A stretch of 64,000 nucleotides of DNA. It comes from Salinicola tamaricis. Its GTDB lineage: Bacteria > Pseudomonadota > Gammaproteobacteria > Pseudomonadales > Halomonadaceae. Below are positions 1-9,890 of the stretch, in pieces. The stretch spans positions 1,674,001-1,738,000 of the forward strand of contig NZ_CP023559.1 of the NCBI RefSeq assembly GCF_003006155.1. Direction: 5' to 3'. The translations under genes were made by a program, and so were the position numbers. Position 1 is the stretch's first letter, and every line of letters starts with the position of its first letter. A model generated the notes under the pieces. That model had not been told where the DNA came from and did not search any database. It saw only the letters and a list, made by a program, of their open reading frames with translations.

Positions 1-509
1 AAACCCCGCTGCGCGCCGGCCAGATTCTGGTGTTCCAGGTGCCAATCCCCGAGCCGCTGCGCTTCATCGAGCCCAGCGAGCAGGAGACCCGGCTGATGCA
101 CGCGCTGGAGGAGTACGGCGTGATGCACGTCAAGCTCTACGAGGACATCGCCCGCTACGGCCATATCGCGACTACCTACGCCTACCCGGTCAAGGTCGAC
201 GGGCGCTACGTCATGGATCCCTCGCCGATCCCCAAGTTCGACAACCCCAAGCTCGACGGCAATCCGGCGCTGATGTTGTTCGGCGCCGGGCGCGAGAAGC
301 GGCTCTACGCGATTCCGCCGCATACCCGGGTCGAGAGTCTCGACTTCGAGGACCATCCGTTCGAGATCCAGCGCTGGGAGCACGCCTGCGCGCTGTGCGG
401 CAGCGATCACAGCTATCTCGACGAAGTGATCACCGATGATCAGGGCGGGCGGATGTTCGTCTGCTCCGATACCGACTACTGCCAGAGCCGGCGGGGAGAG
501 GTGGCATGA
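1..509 (+). CDS. phnJ: PhnJ, C-P lyase core subunit (C-terminal part)
   Basis: The 5' end lies outside the window; the reading frame is already open at base 3. PhnJ is the radical-SAM subunit of carbon-phosphorus lyase that breaks the C-P bond of ribose 1-methylphosphonate 5-phosphate. The visible C-terminal part is close to the E. coli protein: PIPEPLRFIEP, then MHALEEYGVMHVKLYEDIAR and YAYPVKVDGRYVMDPSPIPK. The cysteines expected to hold the Fe-S cluster are in CALCG and further on in FVCSDTDYC. Its stop overlaps the phnK start as ATGA, so the two are translationally coupled. Recognition rests on clear family similarity. Confidence 0.96.
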   Translation, partial: TPLRAGQILVFQVPIPEPLRFIEPSEQETRLMHALEEYGVMHVKLYEDIARYGHIATTYAYPVKVDGRYVMDPSPIPKFDNPKLDGNPALMLFGAGREKRLYAIPPHTRVESLDFEDHPFEIQRWEHACALCGSDHSYLDEVITDDQGGRMFVCSDTDYCQSRRGEVA

Positions 510-1314
510 AGAAGCCGGTACTGGAACGCCCGGTCCTGCTGGATGTGCAGGGCATCACCCGACTCTACGGCCCGGCCAAGGGCTGCGAGGCGATCGATTT
601 TCAACTCCACGCCGGCGAAGTGCTGGGCATCGTCGGCGAATCCGGTTCCGGCAAGTCGACCCTGCTGCGGGTACTCGCCGGCCTGGAAGCGCCGGATGCC
701 GGACAGGTCGTGTACCGCCGTCAGGCGGATGACGCGGGGGGCGATGAAGCCGAGCTCGATCTCTACGCCATCGGCGAGGCGCGACGCGGCACTGCTGCGT
801 TCTCGAGTGGGGGCTGGTGCATCAGAACCCCCGCGACGGCCTGCGCATGGGCGTGTCCGCCGGGGCCAACATCGGTGAACGGCTGTGGCCCAGGGCCAGC
901 GCCATTACGGCCAGCTCCGCGCGCCACCGGGCAGGACTGGATGCGCCAGGTCGAACTCGACCCCGGGCGTATCGACGATGCCCCGCGGACCTTCTCCGGC
1001 GGCATGCAGCAGCGCTTGCAGATCGCCCGCACCCTGGTTACCCGGCCACGGCTGGTGTTCATGGACGAGCCCACCGGCGGGCTCGACGTCTCGGTACAGG
1101 CGCGGCTGCTCGACATGCTGCGCACGCTGGTACGTCAACTCGGCCTCTCGTGGTGCTGGTGACCCATGATCTCGCCGTGGCGCGCCTGCTCGCCCACCGG
1201 CTGATGGTGATGCGCCGCGGCCAGGTGGTCGAGACCGGCCTCACCGATCAGATTCTCGACGACCCGCAGCACGAATATACGCAGCTGCTGGTGTCTTCTG
1301 TCCTGACGCCTTGA
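506..1314 (+). CDS. phnK: PhnK, ABC-type ATPase of the C-P lyase complex (frameshifted)
   Basis: PhnK is the ABC-family ATPase that binds the PhnGHIJ core. Walker A is GESGSGKST near residue 45, the signature is TFSGGMQQRLQIAR, Walker B is LVFMDEPTGGLDVS, and the C-terminal part reads DPQHEYTQLLVSS as in E. coli PhnK. The frame must change about five times to recover this product (near 788-803, 883, 920 and 1150). Each segment is conserved in its own frame: for example, VHQNPRDGLRMGVSAG is read in a different frame from the signature motif. The density of breaks in about 800 bp is the highest in the window. Sequence error is more likely than decay, because phnM, phnN and phnP downstream are intact. 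Confidence 0.9.
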
Positions 1315-1327
1315 GGAAGGAATTTCA

Positions 1328-2076
1328 ATGCATTTCATGACGAACGCCCGACCTCGCCTCACGGTGAACGGGTTGCACAAGCAGTTCCTGCTTCACGGCC
1401 AGGGCGGGGTCGAGATCGACGTGATGCGCGATCTCGCGCTGACGCTGCAGGCCGGTGAATGTCTGGTGCTGGCCGGACGCAGCGGTATCGGCAAGAGCAC
1501 GCTGTTGAAGATGCTCTACGGCGACTACCGCATCGATCAGGGCCGGATCCGGCTGCACTTCGACGATGGCGATCTCGATCTGGAAACTCTGCCGGCCTAT
1601 GCCTGGCATGGCCTGCGCCGCGACGTGATCGGCTATGTCAGCCAGTTTCTGCGAGTGGTGCCGCGGGTCGCCGCCGTCGACGTGGTGATGGAGCCGCTGC
1701 TGCGGCGGCGCCGACGAAGCCGACTCGCGCCAGCGGGCCGAGACGCTGCTGGCCCGGCTCAATGCCCGAGCGGCTGTGGCGACTGCCCCCTGGGACCTTC
1801 TCCGGCGGCGAGCAGCAGCGGGTCAATATCGCCCGCGGCTTCATCGGCGAGCATCCGCTGCTGCTGCTCGACGAGCCCACCGCGTCGCTGGACGCCGCCA
1901 ACCGTGACGTGGTGATCGCGCTGATCGGCGAGGCCAAGGCGCGCGGTACCGCCATACTCGGCATCTTTCACGACGAAGACGTGCGCGAGCGCGTCGCCGA
2001 CCGCCTGCTGCCGCTGGATGGCAGCCTGGGCGGCTTGTCCAACGCCAGCCAGCCCTGCCGGGAGAGCCTGTCATGA
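1328..2076 (+). CDS. phnL: PhnL, ABC-type ATPase of the C-P lyase system (frameshifted)
   Basis: Second ATPase-like subunit, needed with PhnGHI for forming ribose 1-methylphosphonate 5-triphosphate from phosphonate and ATP. Walker A is GRSGIGKST, the signature is [17 protein letters not shown], and Walker B is [12 protein letters not shown]. The start ATG is preceded by AAGGAA. Two frame changes are needed, near 1708 (after DVVMEPLL) and near 1763 (before [12 protein letters not shown]). The last codons overlap phnM as ATGA. Both breaks look like single-base errors because the protein on each side is conserved. Confidence 0.9.
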
Positions 2077-3221
2077 GTGCACGGGAACAGATTCTGACCC
2101 ACGCCACACTGGTGCTCGACGACGAGACGATCGACGGCACCCTGGTGATCCGCGACGGCCGGATCGCCGCGGTCGATCACGGTGCCAGCCAGATCGCAGG
2201 CGCCATCGACTGCGAGGGCGACATCCTGCTGCCGGGGCTGGTCGAGCTGCACACCGACAACATGGAGAAGTATTTCCAGCCACGGCCCAAGGTCGAGTGG
2301 CCGGGGCTCCAGGCCGCGCTGGCCCATGACGCCCAGATGGCGGCCAGCGGCATCACCACGGTCTTCGACGCGGTCTCGGTGGGCGACGTCGACGAGCAGA
2401 GCATGCGTCACGGCTCGCTCGACGATATGTGCCAGGCCCTGGCGCGGATCGCCCACGAGGGTCTGGCGCGGGTCGATCATCGTCTCCATCTGCGCTGCGA
2501 GGTGAGCCACCCCAACACGCTGGCGCGCTTCCACGAGCTGTCGTCATCGCCGCTGCTGGGGCTGGTGTCGCTGATGGATCACGCTCCCGGCCAGCGTCAG
2601 TTCGCTAGCCTCGAGGCCTATCGCATCTATTATCAGGGCAAGTACAAGCTCGATGACGCGGCGATGGACGCCTTCATGGCGTCCCAGATCGACAACAGTC
2701 AGCGCTACAGCGCCGAGCATCGTCGCGCCATTGCGGCGATCTGTCGCGAGCGCGGGCTGGCGATCGCCAGCCATGACGACGCCAGCGTCGAGCACGTCGC
2801 CGAAAGCGCCGATTACGGCACCCGGGTGGCGGAGTTCCCCACCACCCTCGAGGCGGCCGAGGCCTCTCACCGGGCCGGCATGGCGGTGATGATGGGCGCG
2901 CCCAACGTGGTCCGTGGCGGCTCCCACTCCGGCAATATCGCCGCCGCCGCGCTGGTCGAACTGGGCGTGCTGGATATCCTGTCGTCGGATTACTATCCGG
3001 CGGCGCTGCTCGATGCGGTGTTCAAGGTGGCGGCGATGGAGAACGGCTACGCCTTGCCCCATGCGGTCGCCACGGCGACGCGCATTCCGGCTGAGGCGGT
3101 CGGTCTGGCCGACCGCGGCCGTCTGGCGCCGGGGCTGCGTGCCGATCTGCTGCGGGTACGCGTGATCGACGGGCATCCGGTGATGCAGAGAGTTTGGTCT
3201 GCGGGCCAGCAGGTGCATTGA
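2073..3221 (+). CDS. phnM: PhnM, ribose 1-methylphosphonate 5-triphosphate diphosphatase
   Basis: Amidohydrolase-superfamily enzyme that removes pyrophosphate from ribose 1-methylphosphonate 5-triphosphate before the C-P lyase step. Length 382 aa, usual for the family, and intact. Metal-site features visible: [10 protein letters not shown] near the N-terminus, HAPGQRQF in the middle, IASHDDAS, and the C-terminal [15 protein letters not shown] typical of PhnM. The start overlaps the phnL stop. This is the longest unbroken gene of the operon. Confidence 0.96.
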   Translation: MSAREQILTHATLVLDDETIDGTLVIRDGRIAAVDHGASQIAGAIDCEGDILLPGLVELHTDNMEKYFQPRPKVEWPGLQAALAHDAQMAASGITTVFDAVSVGDVDEQSMRHGSLDDMCQALARIAHEGLARVDHRLHLRCEVSHPNTLARFHELSSSPLLGLVSLMDHAPGQRQFASLEAYRIYYQGKYKLDDAAMDAFMASQIDNSQRYSAEHRRAIAAICRERGLAIASHDDASVEHVAESADYGTRVAEFPTTLEAAEASHRAGMAVMMGAPNVVRGGSHSGNIAAAALVELGVLDILSSDYYPAALLDAVFKVAAMENGYALPHAVATATRIPAEAVGLADRGRLAPGLRADLLRVRVIDGHPVMQRVWSAGQQVH

Positions 3222-3246
3222 TGGCGTATTTTCCGAGAGGTCCGAG

Positions 3247-3798
3247 ATGTCGCGTCTGATCTACGTCATGGGCGCCAGCGGGGTCGGCAAGGACAGCCTG
3301 CTGCGCGAACTGCGTCAGCGCCGCCCGGATCTGCTGGTGGCGCATCGCTATATCACCCGGGCCAGCGGTAGTGGCGAGAACTGTGTCGAGCTGAGCGCCG
3401 CCGAGTTCGCCTGGCGCCGGGCGCAGGGGCTGTTCTGCCTCGCATGGTGCGCCCACGGGCTCGACTACGGCGTCGGCATCGAGATCGAGTCCTGGCTGGC
3501 GGCGGGGCACACGGTGGTGCTCAACGGCAGCCGCCGCGCGCTGGCGTCCGCGCGGGCGCGCTTCGGTGAGTCGTTGGTGCCCCTGCTGGTGGTGGCGGAT
3601 GCCGAGGTGCTGCGCCAGCGTCTGCTTGCGCGTGGGCGCGAGACGCCGGCCGAGATCGAGGCGCGGCTGGCGCGGGGCGGCGACGAGGAGACCCTGGGCG
3701 ACATCCCGCGGCTCGACAACGGCGGCGAACTGGCACAGAGCATCAAGGCGCTCGAAGCCTTCGTCGATGCGTCGCCCGCGACGGCATCGCCGCCATGA
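3247..3798 (+). CDS. phnN: PhnN, ribose 1,5-bisphosphate phosphokinase
   Basis: Guanylate-kinase-like enzyme that makes PRPP from ribose 1,5-bisphosphate, completing phosphonate ribose recycling. The P-loop is GASGVGKDS at residues 9-17; YITRASGSGENCVELS is the nucleotide-kinase-like substrate segment. 183 aa is the normal length. An AGAGGTCCGAG purine stretch precedes the ATG. The stop overlaps the start of phnP by 4 bases (ATGA). Confidence 0.94.
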   Translation: MSRLIYVMGASGVGKDSLLRELRQRRPDLLVAHRYITRASGSGENCVELSAAEFAWRRAQGLFCLAWCAHGLDYGVGIEIESWLAAGHTVVLNGSRRALASARARFGESLVPLLVVADAEVLRQRLLARGRETPAEIEARLARGGDEETLGDIPRLDNGGELAQSIKALEAFVDASPATASPP

Positions 3799-4550
3799 AG
3801 CTGCGTTTCGCCGGCACCGGCGACAGCGCCCAGGTGCCCTGTTTCGGCTGTGACTGCCCGGCGTGTCAGCGGGCGCGGCTGCTGAACGGCCACCGCCGCG
3901 GGCCATGCGCCGGCGAGATCGAACTGGATGGCGAGCTGATCCTGATCGACGCCGGCCGCATGGATCTGGCCGCGCGCTGCGAGCGTCAGCGCCCGGCCGC
4001 GATCCTGCTGACCCACTACCATGCCGACCACGTCCAGGGGCTTCTGCACCTGCGCTGGGGGCAGGGTGAGCCGATTCCGGTGTATGGCCCCAAGGATGCT
4101 CAGGGCTGTGCCGACCTGCACAAGAACCCCGGCATTCTCGACTTCCGCCCCGGTCTCAAGCCGTTTCGACCGCTCACCCTCGGCGGTCTCACGCTGACGC
4201 CGCTGCCGCTCAACCACAGTAAGCCGACGCTGGGCTACGCGATCGACGACGGCGTCAGTCGCCTGGCCTGGCTGTGCGACACCGTCGGCCTGCCCGGGGC
4301 TACCGAACGCTTTCTGAGCGAATGGCAGCCCCACGGCGTGGTGATCGACGCGACCCATCCGGATTCCTCTGACACGCCGCGTAACCACAACAATCTCACC
4401 ATGGCACTGGAGATCATCGAGCGTCTGGGCCCTTCCCGCGCCTGGCTGACACACATCAGTCACGAACTGGACGCCTACTGGCTGGCTGCGCCTCCGATGC
4501 TGCCCGAGGGCGTCGAGGTTGCCTGTGACAGTCAGGAGATTCGGTGCTGA
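3795..4550 (+). CDS. phnP: PhnP, phosphoribosyl 1,2-cyclic phosphodiesterase
   Basis: Metallo-beta-lactamase-fold phosphodiesterase that opens the cyclic ribose phosphate left after C-P bond cleavage. The metal motif THYHADHVQG lies near residue 74. The extra PhnP zinc-site cysteines are visible near the N-terminus in CFGCDCPACQRARL. Further metal ligands lie in LPLNHSKPTLGY, WLCDT and DATH. 251 aa, intact. It is the last gene of the operon; the next gene is on the other strand. Confidence 0.94.
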   Translation: MKLRFAGTGDSAQVPCFGCDCPACQRARLLNGHRRGPCAGEIELDGELILIDAGRMDLAARCERQRPAAILLTHYHADHVQGLLHLRWGQGEPIPVYGPKDAQGCADLHKNPGILDFRPGLKPFRPLTLGGLTLTPLPLNHSKPTLGYAIDDGVSRLAWLCDTVGLPGATERFLSEWQPHGVVIDATHPDSSDTPRNHNNLTMALEIIERLGPSRAWLTHISHELDAYWLAAPPMLPEGVEVACDSQEIRC

Positions 4551-4558
4551 CCCCGGGG

Positions 4559-5089
4559 TCAAGCAGTGCCGTGGCTGCAAGCCAGGGTGCGATAGCGCGA
4601 GCCGCCCTCGCCGAGCTGCGATTCCACCAGCGCGAGATGGTCGAAGCGCCAGCGCAGCGGGGCAGGCAGGCGTGAATCCGGGGCCGCGCGGTCGGCCCGG
4701 CGAACCAGGCTGACATGCGGGGTGAAGTCACGCTGTGGCGCGGTGAAACCGTGACGGGCGAGTGCCTGCCAGAGCTCGGCATGGAGTGCCAGCAATGCAG
4801 GGTCTGGCGTCTGGCTGCCGGCCCAGACGATGCGCGGCTGAGGGAAATGGCCGAGCCGATCCAGCGTCCACTCGCCCTGCGGCGCCGGCCACGCCCGGGT
4901 CAGCTCGAGCAGCGCCGCCAGCCGCGAGGCGTCGACACTGCCCAGAAACGCCAGCGTGATATGCATGTTCTGCGCCGGTAGCGGGTAGCCGCCGCAGTGG
5001 GGTGCCAGGCGTTCGGCCTCGGCGGCCAGCGCCCGACGACTGGCGTCGTCGGGCCACAGGGCGAAGAAGAGTCGGCGAGGAAGGGTCAC
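4559..5089 (-). CDS. thpR: ThpR, RNA 2',3'-cyclic phosphodiesterase (2H family)
   Basis: 2H phosphoesterase that opens 2',3'-cyclic phosphates on RNA. Both HxT/S motifs are present: HITLAFLG in the N-terminal half and HVSLVRR in the C-terminal half. A GTG start at 5089 gives 176 residues, the size of E. coli ThpR, and begins MTLPRRLFFALW. The frame is open further upstream, but the GTG overlaps the stop of the RND pump gene (GTGA), which supports this start and coupling to the pump transcript. It ends 8 bases from phnP, so the two are convergent. Confidence 0.88.
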   Translation of the reverse strand: MTLPRRLFFALWPDDASRRALAAEAERLAPHCGGYPLPAQNMHITLAFLGSVDASRLAALLELTRAWPAPQGEWTLDRLGHFPQPRIVWAGSQTPDPALLALHAELWQALARHGFTAPQRDFTPHVSLVRRADRAAPDSRLPAPLRWRFDHLALVESQLGEGGSRYRTLACSHGTA

Positions 5090-8000
5090 GATGGCGGCTC
5101 CCGATGGCGTTGCCCGCAGGGTGGCGCATCGTTCCTCTCGTTGCCAACGGTTTCCCGGTATGCGCGTGGATCCCACTCAGGCGGGGCCGTCGTGGGGCCG
5201 AGGCTCCTCGCCTTCCATCGTGGAGCCGTGATCCTGGCGCAGCGGCCGGCCAGCTTGCGCAGCGCGACGTAGAAACCGGCGTCAGCAGCAGGCCGAACAG
5301 GGTCACCCCGAGCATGCCGGCGAACACCGCGACCCCCAGCGCCTGGCGCACCTCGGCGCCCGCGCCGTGGCCCAGCGCCAGCGGTATCACCGCCGCGGTG
5401 AAGGTGATCGAGGTCATGACGATCGGGCGCAGGCGCAGCCGGCAGGCCTCCAGCGCCGCGGCCACGGTCTCGCGCCCCTCGAGCTCCAGCTCGCGGGCGA
5501 ACTCGACGATCAGGATCGCGTTCTTGCACGCCAGCCCGATCAGCACCACCAGCCCCACCTGGACGAAGATATTGGTATCGCCGCCCACCAGGCGCACCCC
5601 GATCAGCGCCGAGAGCACGCACATCGGCACGATCAGGATCACCGCCAGTGGCAGGGTCCAGCTCTCGTAGAGCGCGGCCAGCACCAGGAACACCAGCATC
5701 ACCGCCAGCGGGAACACGATCAGCGCCGCGTTGCCCTGGGTCGCCTGTTGATAGCTGAGATCGGTCCACTCGAAGTCGATCCCCGCCGGCAGTACCTGGG
5801 CGCCGATCCGGGTCAGCTCGGCCATCGCCTGGGGCGAGGAGAGCACCCGCGGATCGGCCTCGCCGGCGAGATCGGCGGCAGGATAGCCGTTGAAGCGCAG
5901 CACCGGGTCGGGGCCGAAGGTCTGGTGGACCTTTATCATCGAGCCGATCGGCACCATCTCGCCCTGGGCGTTACGCGTGCGCAGGCGAGCGATGTCCTCG
6001 ACGCTGTCGCGGTAGGGGGCGTCGGCCTGGGCAATGACCTGCCAGGTGCGGCCGAACTGGTTGAAATCGTTGACGTAGGTCGAGCCCAGATAGGTCTGCA
6101 GGGTATCGAAGAGATCGGCCACCGCCACCCCCTGCGACTTGGCCTTCAAGCGGTCGACGTCGGCATCGAGCTGGGGCACGTTGGCCTGATAGCTGGTGAT
6201 CGGATAGGACATCCCCGGGGTCTGCATCACCGCGCCCTGGAAGGCGTTGACCGCTTCCTGCAGCGGGCCGTAGCCGAGGCCGCCGCGATCCTCGAGGAAC
6301 AGCTGATAGCCGGAGCCGTTGCCGAGTCCCAGGATCGGCGGCGGCATGAACGAGAAGGCGATGCCATCCTTGAGCGCGGCGAGCTTGCCGGCGAGCTCGG
6401 CATTGATCTGTGCCGCCGTGCGGGTGCGCTCGGCGAAGGGTGTCAGGGTCAGAAACGCCAGCCCGGTGTTGGAGGTGTTGGTGAACTGCAGCGCGTTGAG
6501 CCCCGGGAACGAGATCGCGTGCTCGACGCCATCGGTGTGCATGGCGATATCCACCACCTGACGCAGCAGAGCGTCGGTGCGTTCGAGGGAGGCGCCCTCG
6601 GGCAGCTTGACGCCGGCGATCAGGTACATCTTGTCCTGCACCGGAATGAACCCGGGCGGCACCGTCTTGAACAGATAGCCGGTGGCCCCGAGCAGGATCA
6701 GGTAGATCACGAACACCGCGCCGCGGCGTTTCAGGCTGTGCGACACCACGCCCCGATAGCGCTCGGAGCCGGCGTTGAAGAGCCGATTGAAGGGCCGGAA
6801 CAGCCAGCCGAACAGGGCGTCGATCACCCGCGTCAGGCGATCCTTCGGCGCATCGTGGGGCCTGAGCAGCATTGCCGCCAGGGCTGGCGACAGCGTCAGC
6901 GAGTTGACCGTCGAGATGACCGTGGAGATGGCGATGGTCACCGCGAACTGACGATAGAACTGGCCGGTCACCCCGGAGAGAAAGGCCATCGGCACGAACA
7001 CCGCGCACAGCACCAAGCCAATGGCCACGATCGGCCCTGAGACCTCGCGCATCGCCTGATGCGCCGCGGCGCGTGGCGCCAGCCCCTGCTCGATGTTGCG
7101 CTCCACGTTCTCCACCACCACGATGGCGTCATCGACGACGATACCGATCGCCAGCACCAGCCCGAACAGGGTCAGGGTGTTGATCGAGTAGCCGAGCAGC
7201 AGCAGCACCGCGAAGGTGCCCACCACCGAGACCGGCACCGCCAGCAGCGGGATCAGCGACGCGCGCCAGGTCTGCAGGAACAGCGTCACCACCAGCACCA
7301 CCAGCAGCACCGCCTCCAGCAGGGTCTGGATAACCGCGTGGATCGAGTCGGTGACGAACAGCGTGGTGTCGTAGACGCTGCGGTACTCGAGTCCGGCGGG
7401 GAACTGGGCCGCCAGTTCGTCCATGGTGTGGATCACCTGGTCGCGAATCTCCAGCGCGTTGGCCCCGGGTGACTGGAAGATACCGATCGCCACGGCGTCC
7501 TTGCCGTCCAGGCGGGCGCGCAGGGTGTAGTCGCCGGCGCCGAGCTGCAGCCGGGCGACATCCTTGAGCCGCAGGATGTCGCCGTCGGCGCCGGTCTTGA
7601 GCACGATATCGCCGAACTCCGCCTCGCTGGTCAGGCGCCCCTTGGCGTTGATCAGGGTCAGGAAGTCGCTGTCCGGCATCGGCTCGCCGCCGATCTGCCC
7701 GGCGGAGACCTGCACGTTCTGGTCGCGAATCGCCGCCACCACATCGCCGGCGGTGAGGCCGTGGGCGGCAACCCGGTCCGGGTCGAGCCATACGCGCATG
7801 GCGTAGTCGCCGCCGCCGAACAGCTGCGCCTCGCCCACGCCGGGGATGCGCGCCAGCTGGTCGCGCACGTGCAGGCGGGCGTAGTTGCGCAGGTAGAGGG
7901 TGTCGTAGCGGTCGTCCGGCGAGACCAGATGCACCACCATCAGAAAAGTCGGTGACTGCTTCTGGGTGGTCACGCCCTGGCGGCGCACCGCCTCGGGCAG

Positions 8001-8357
8001 GCGTGCCAAAGCCTGGCTGACCCGGTTCTGTACCCGCACCGTGGCCTGTTCGGCGTCGGTGCCGGGGCGGAAAGTGACGGTCATCTGCAGCACCCCGTCG
8101 GAACCGGCGACGGACTTGTAGTACATCATCCCCTCGACGCCGGTGATCGCCTCCTCGAGCGGTGCGGCGACGGTGTCGGCGATCTCCTTGGGGTTGGCGC
8201 CGGGGTAGACCGTGCGCACCAGCACCGAGGGCGGCACCACCTCTGGATACTCGCCGATCGGCAGGTTGGGGATCGAGATCGCGCCGAGCGCGAACATGAC
8301 GATCGACAGCACCGCGGCGAAGATCGGGCGGTCGACGAAGAAACGCGAAACATTCAT
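5086..8357 (-). CDS. RND efflux pump inner-membrane transporter, MexF/OqxB-like
   Basis: Trimeric proton-driven drug exporter of the HAE1 type. It opens MNVSRFFVDRPIFAAVLSIV (TM1). The proton-relay aspartates lie in GIVVDDAIVVVENVERN (TM4), and the MexF-like segment TVPPGFIPVQDKMYLIAGVK begins the second half. The C-terminal TM block includes VGLVVLIGLACKNAILIVEFA. About 1090 aa. One frameshift near 5275 disturbs the last helix: LLLTPV continues as FYVALRKLAGR only in the next frame, and that frame then ends at 5086. It follows its adaptor gene in the same direction. No outer-membrane channel gene is linked, so a channel encoded elsewhere would be needed. Confidence 0.93.
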
Positions 8358-8450
8358 GCCTTGGGGGCTCCTGCGCGGCGGATGCGATGCCCGCCGCTTG
8401 TCGTCGTTCCCGTGAATGGGGGTGTCGGCGGCGCCTGGCGCCGCCGCTGC

Positions 8451-9740
8451 TCAAGAGCGCGAGGTGAGCGCGCCTTCGGCCGTGGGTTGCGGATTGGCCG
8501 GGTGCTGATCGACCGGATGCGGTGAGATCGTCATGCCGGGGGCGAAGATCTTCTGGGTGCCGTTGACCACGACGCGCTCACCCGGGGCGAGTCCGTCGCG
8601 GATCACCACTCGGTCGCCGACCGCGGCGCCGGTCACCACCGGCTGCGGCGTGACGCTGTTGTCGTCGGCCACGACATAGACGTAACGTCGGTCCTGGTTG
8701 GTCAGCACCGCCTGGCGGTCGATCAGCAGCGCCGCGGTGAGCGCGGCGACGGGCATCTCGACGCGGGCGAACTGGCCGGGGCGGATGCGCCCGTCCGGAT
8801 TGTCGAGCACGGCGCGGTAGGTCAGGGTGCCGGTGGTGGGGTCGATACGGTTGTCGACGAAGTCGAGCCGACCGCGATGGGGAAAGCCGCTCTCGCCGGT
8901 GAGACTGACCCGCACCGGTACGGGGTGGTCGGGGTCGACGCTCGCCAGCGTGTTCTCGGCGCCGCTCTCGTTGCTGTCGAAGTAGACGTAGAGCGGGTCG
9001 ACCGAGACCAGCGTGGTCAACAGCGTCTGGTCGGCGCTGGCCAGGTTGCCGCGGGTGACCAGCGCCCGCCCGATGCGCCCGGAGATCGGCGCGGTGACGC
9101 GGGTGTACGCGAGGTCGAGTTCGGCGCTGGTGAGCGCGGCGCGGGCCTGCGCTTCACGCGCGCGGGCGTCCTGGGCCGCTGCCTGGCGCTGGTCGTGCTG
9201 CTCCTGGGAGATCATGTGGCGGCCGATCAGCCGGCGCGAGCGGCCGGCCTCGACGTCTGCGAGCTGACGCTGGCTACGGGCCTGGGTCAGGGCCGCCTTG
9301 GCGGCATCGACACGCGCCGCATAGGGGCGTGGATCGATCTGGAACAGCAGGTCGCCGGCCTTGACCAGTTCTCCCTCCTCGAAGGCCACCTCGTCGATAT
9401 AGCCGCTCACTCGCGGGCGCAGGGCCACGGTCTCGGGCGCCTCGATGCGTCCGGTGAAGGTCTCGGTGAGCGTAATCGGCTCGGCCGCGACGGTGGCGAC
9501 ATCGACCTCGGGCGGTGGCGGGGCGGCGGCCTGGGGCTCGCCATGGGCATCGCAGCCGGCCAGCAGCAGCGCCGCCAGCAGCCAGATGATGCGTAGCCGA
9601 GTGACTCGTGGCCAATTCATTCGTAACCAAGTCATTCGTAGCCAGGCGGTTCGCAGAGACGGAATCTGCTGTCCCGTGATCGGCGTGACGGTGGCCAACC
9701 TCGCGCCAGGCGCGGGCGGCTGGTTGGATTTCTCCATCAT
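8451..9740 (-). CDS. RND periplasmic adaptor lipoprotein, MexE-like
   Basis: Membrane-fusion protein linking the RND pump to an outer-membrane channel. The start ATG at 9740 has GGAG seven bases upstream. A long basic N-region built of pentapeptide repeats leads to LLAALLLAGC, a good lipobox, so the mature protein begins at Cys. Then lipoyl half-motifs (RPRVSGYIDEVAFEEGELV and TRVTAPISGRIGRALV) flank an alpha-hairpin, followed by beta-barrel and membrane-proximal domains. About 429 aa, intact. 93 bases separate it from the pump gene; both follow the SoxR-type promoter. Confidence 0.92.
   Translation of the reverse strand: MMEKSNQPPAPGARLATVTPITGQQIPSLRTAWLRMTWLRMNWPRVTRLRIIWLLAALLLAGCDAHGEPQAAAPPPPEVDVATVAAEPITLTETFTGRIEAPETVALRPRVSGYIDEVAFEEGELVKAGDLLFQIDPRPYAARVDAAKAALTQARSQRQLADVEAGRSRRLIGRHMISQEQHDQRQAAAQDARAREAQARAALTSAELDLAYTRVTAPISGRIGRALVTRGNLASADQTLLTTLVSVDPLYVYFDSNESGAENTLASVDPDHPVPVRVSLTGESGFPHRGRLDFVDNRIDPTTGTLTYRAVLDNPDGRIRPGQFARVEMPVAALTAALLIDRQAVLTNQDRRYVYVVADDNSVTPQPVVTGAAVGDRVVIRDGLAPGERVVVNGTQKIFAPGMTISPHPVDQHPANPQPTAEGALTSRS
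9591..9650 (-). repeat. Four imperfect 15-bp tandem repeats inside the adaptor signal region
   Basis: Successive 15-mers at 9591, 9606, 9621 and 9636 share TCGTxxCCAxxTCAT on the plus strand. On the coding strand they encode a pentapeptide ladder (TAWLR, MTWLR, MNWPR, VTRLR) just before the hydrophobic core of the lipoprotein signal peptide. The repeat lengthens the positively charged N-region far beyond the usual few residues. Being a multiple of 3, copy-number change would keep the frame. Confidence 0.75.
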
Positions 9741-9774
9741 GGTTCGCTCCGTGTGACATTCCCCGAAGGATGGC

Positions 9775-9805
9775 AAGCTATTGGCTCAACTTAAGTTGAG
9801 GTCAA
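9775..9805 (-). promoter_or_regulatory. SoxR/MerR-type promoter-operator of the RND operon
   Basis: A perfect 16-bp palindrome, CTCAACTTAAGTTGAG (9785-9800), lies between a -35 TTGACC (9800-9805, minus strand) and a -10-like TAGCTT (9775-9780). The spacing is exactly 19 bp, the unusually long spacer of MerR-family promoters. The half-site CCTCAA/TTGAGG pattern matches SoxR boxes. The adaptor ATG follows 34 bases downstream. No soxR gene is in the window. Assignment to SoxR is inference from half-site and spacing. Confidence 0.72.
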
Positions 9806-9890
9806 GCGTGGCGGGGAAACCGCCCGGGGGCGTGGAGTGCCAATCTAAGGGCTGGCGGCGGCGGGGCGTTATCGGCTTCCTGTCGATTGA

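Noticed and set aside
5367..7040. Long open frame on the plus strand opposite the RND pump gene
   Set aside because: It is antisense to a well-conserved transporter; the high third-position GC of the real gene removes stops from the opposite frame. Composition (His/Arg/Gln-rich) matches no family.
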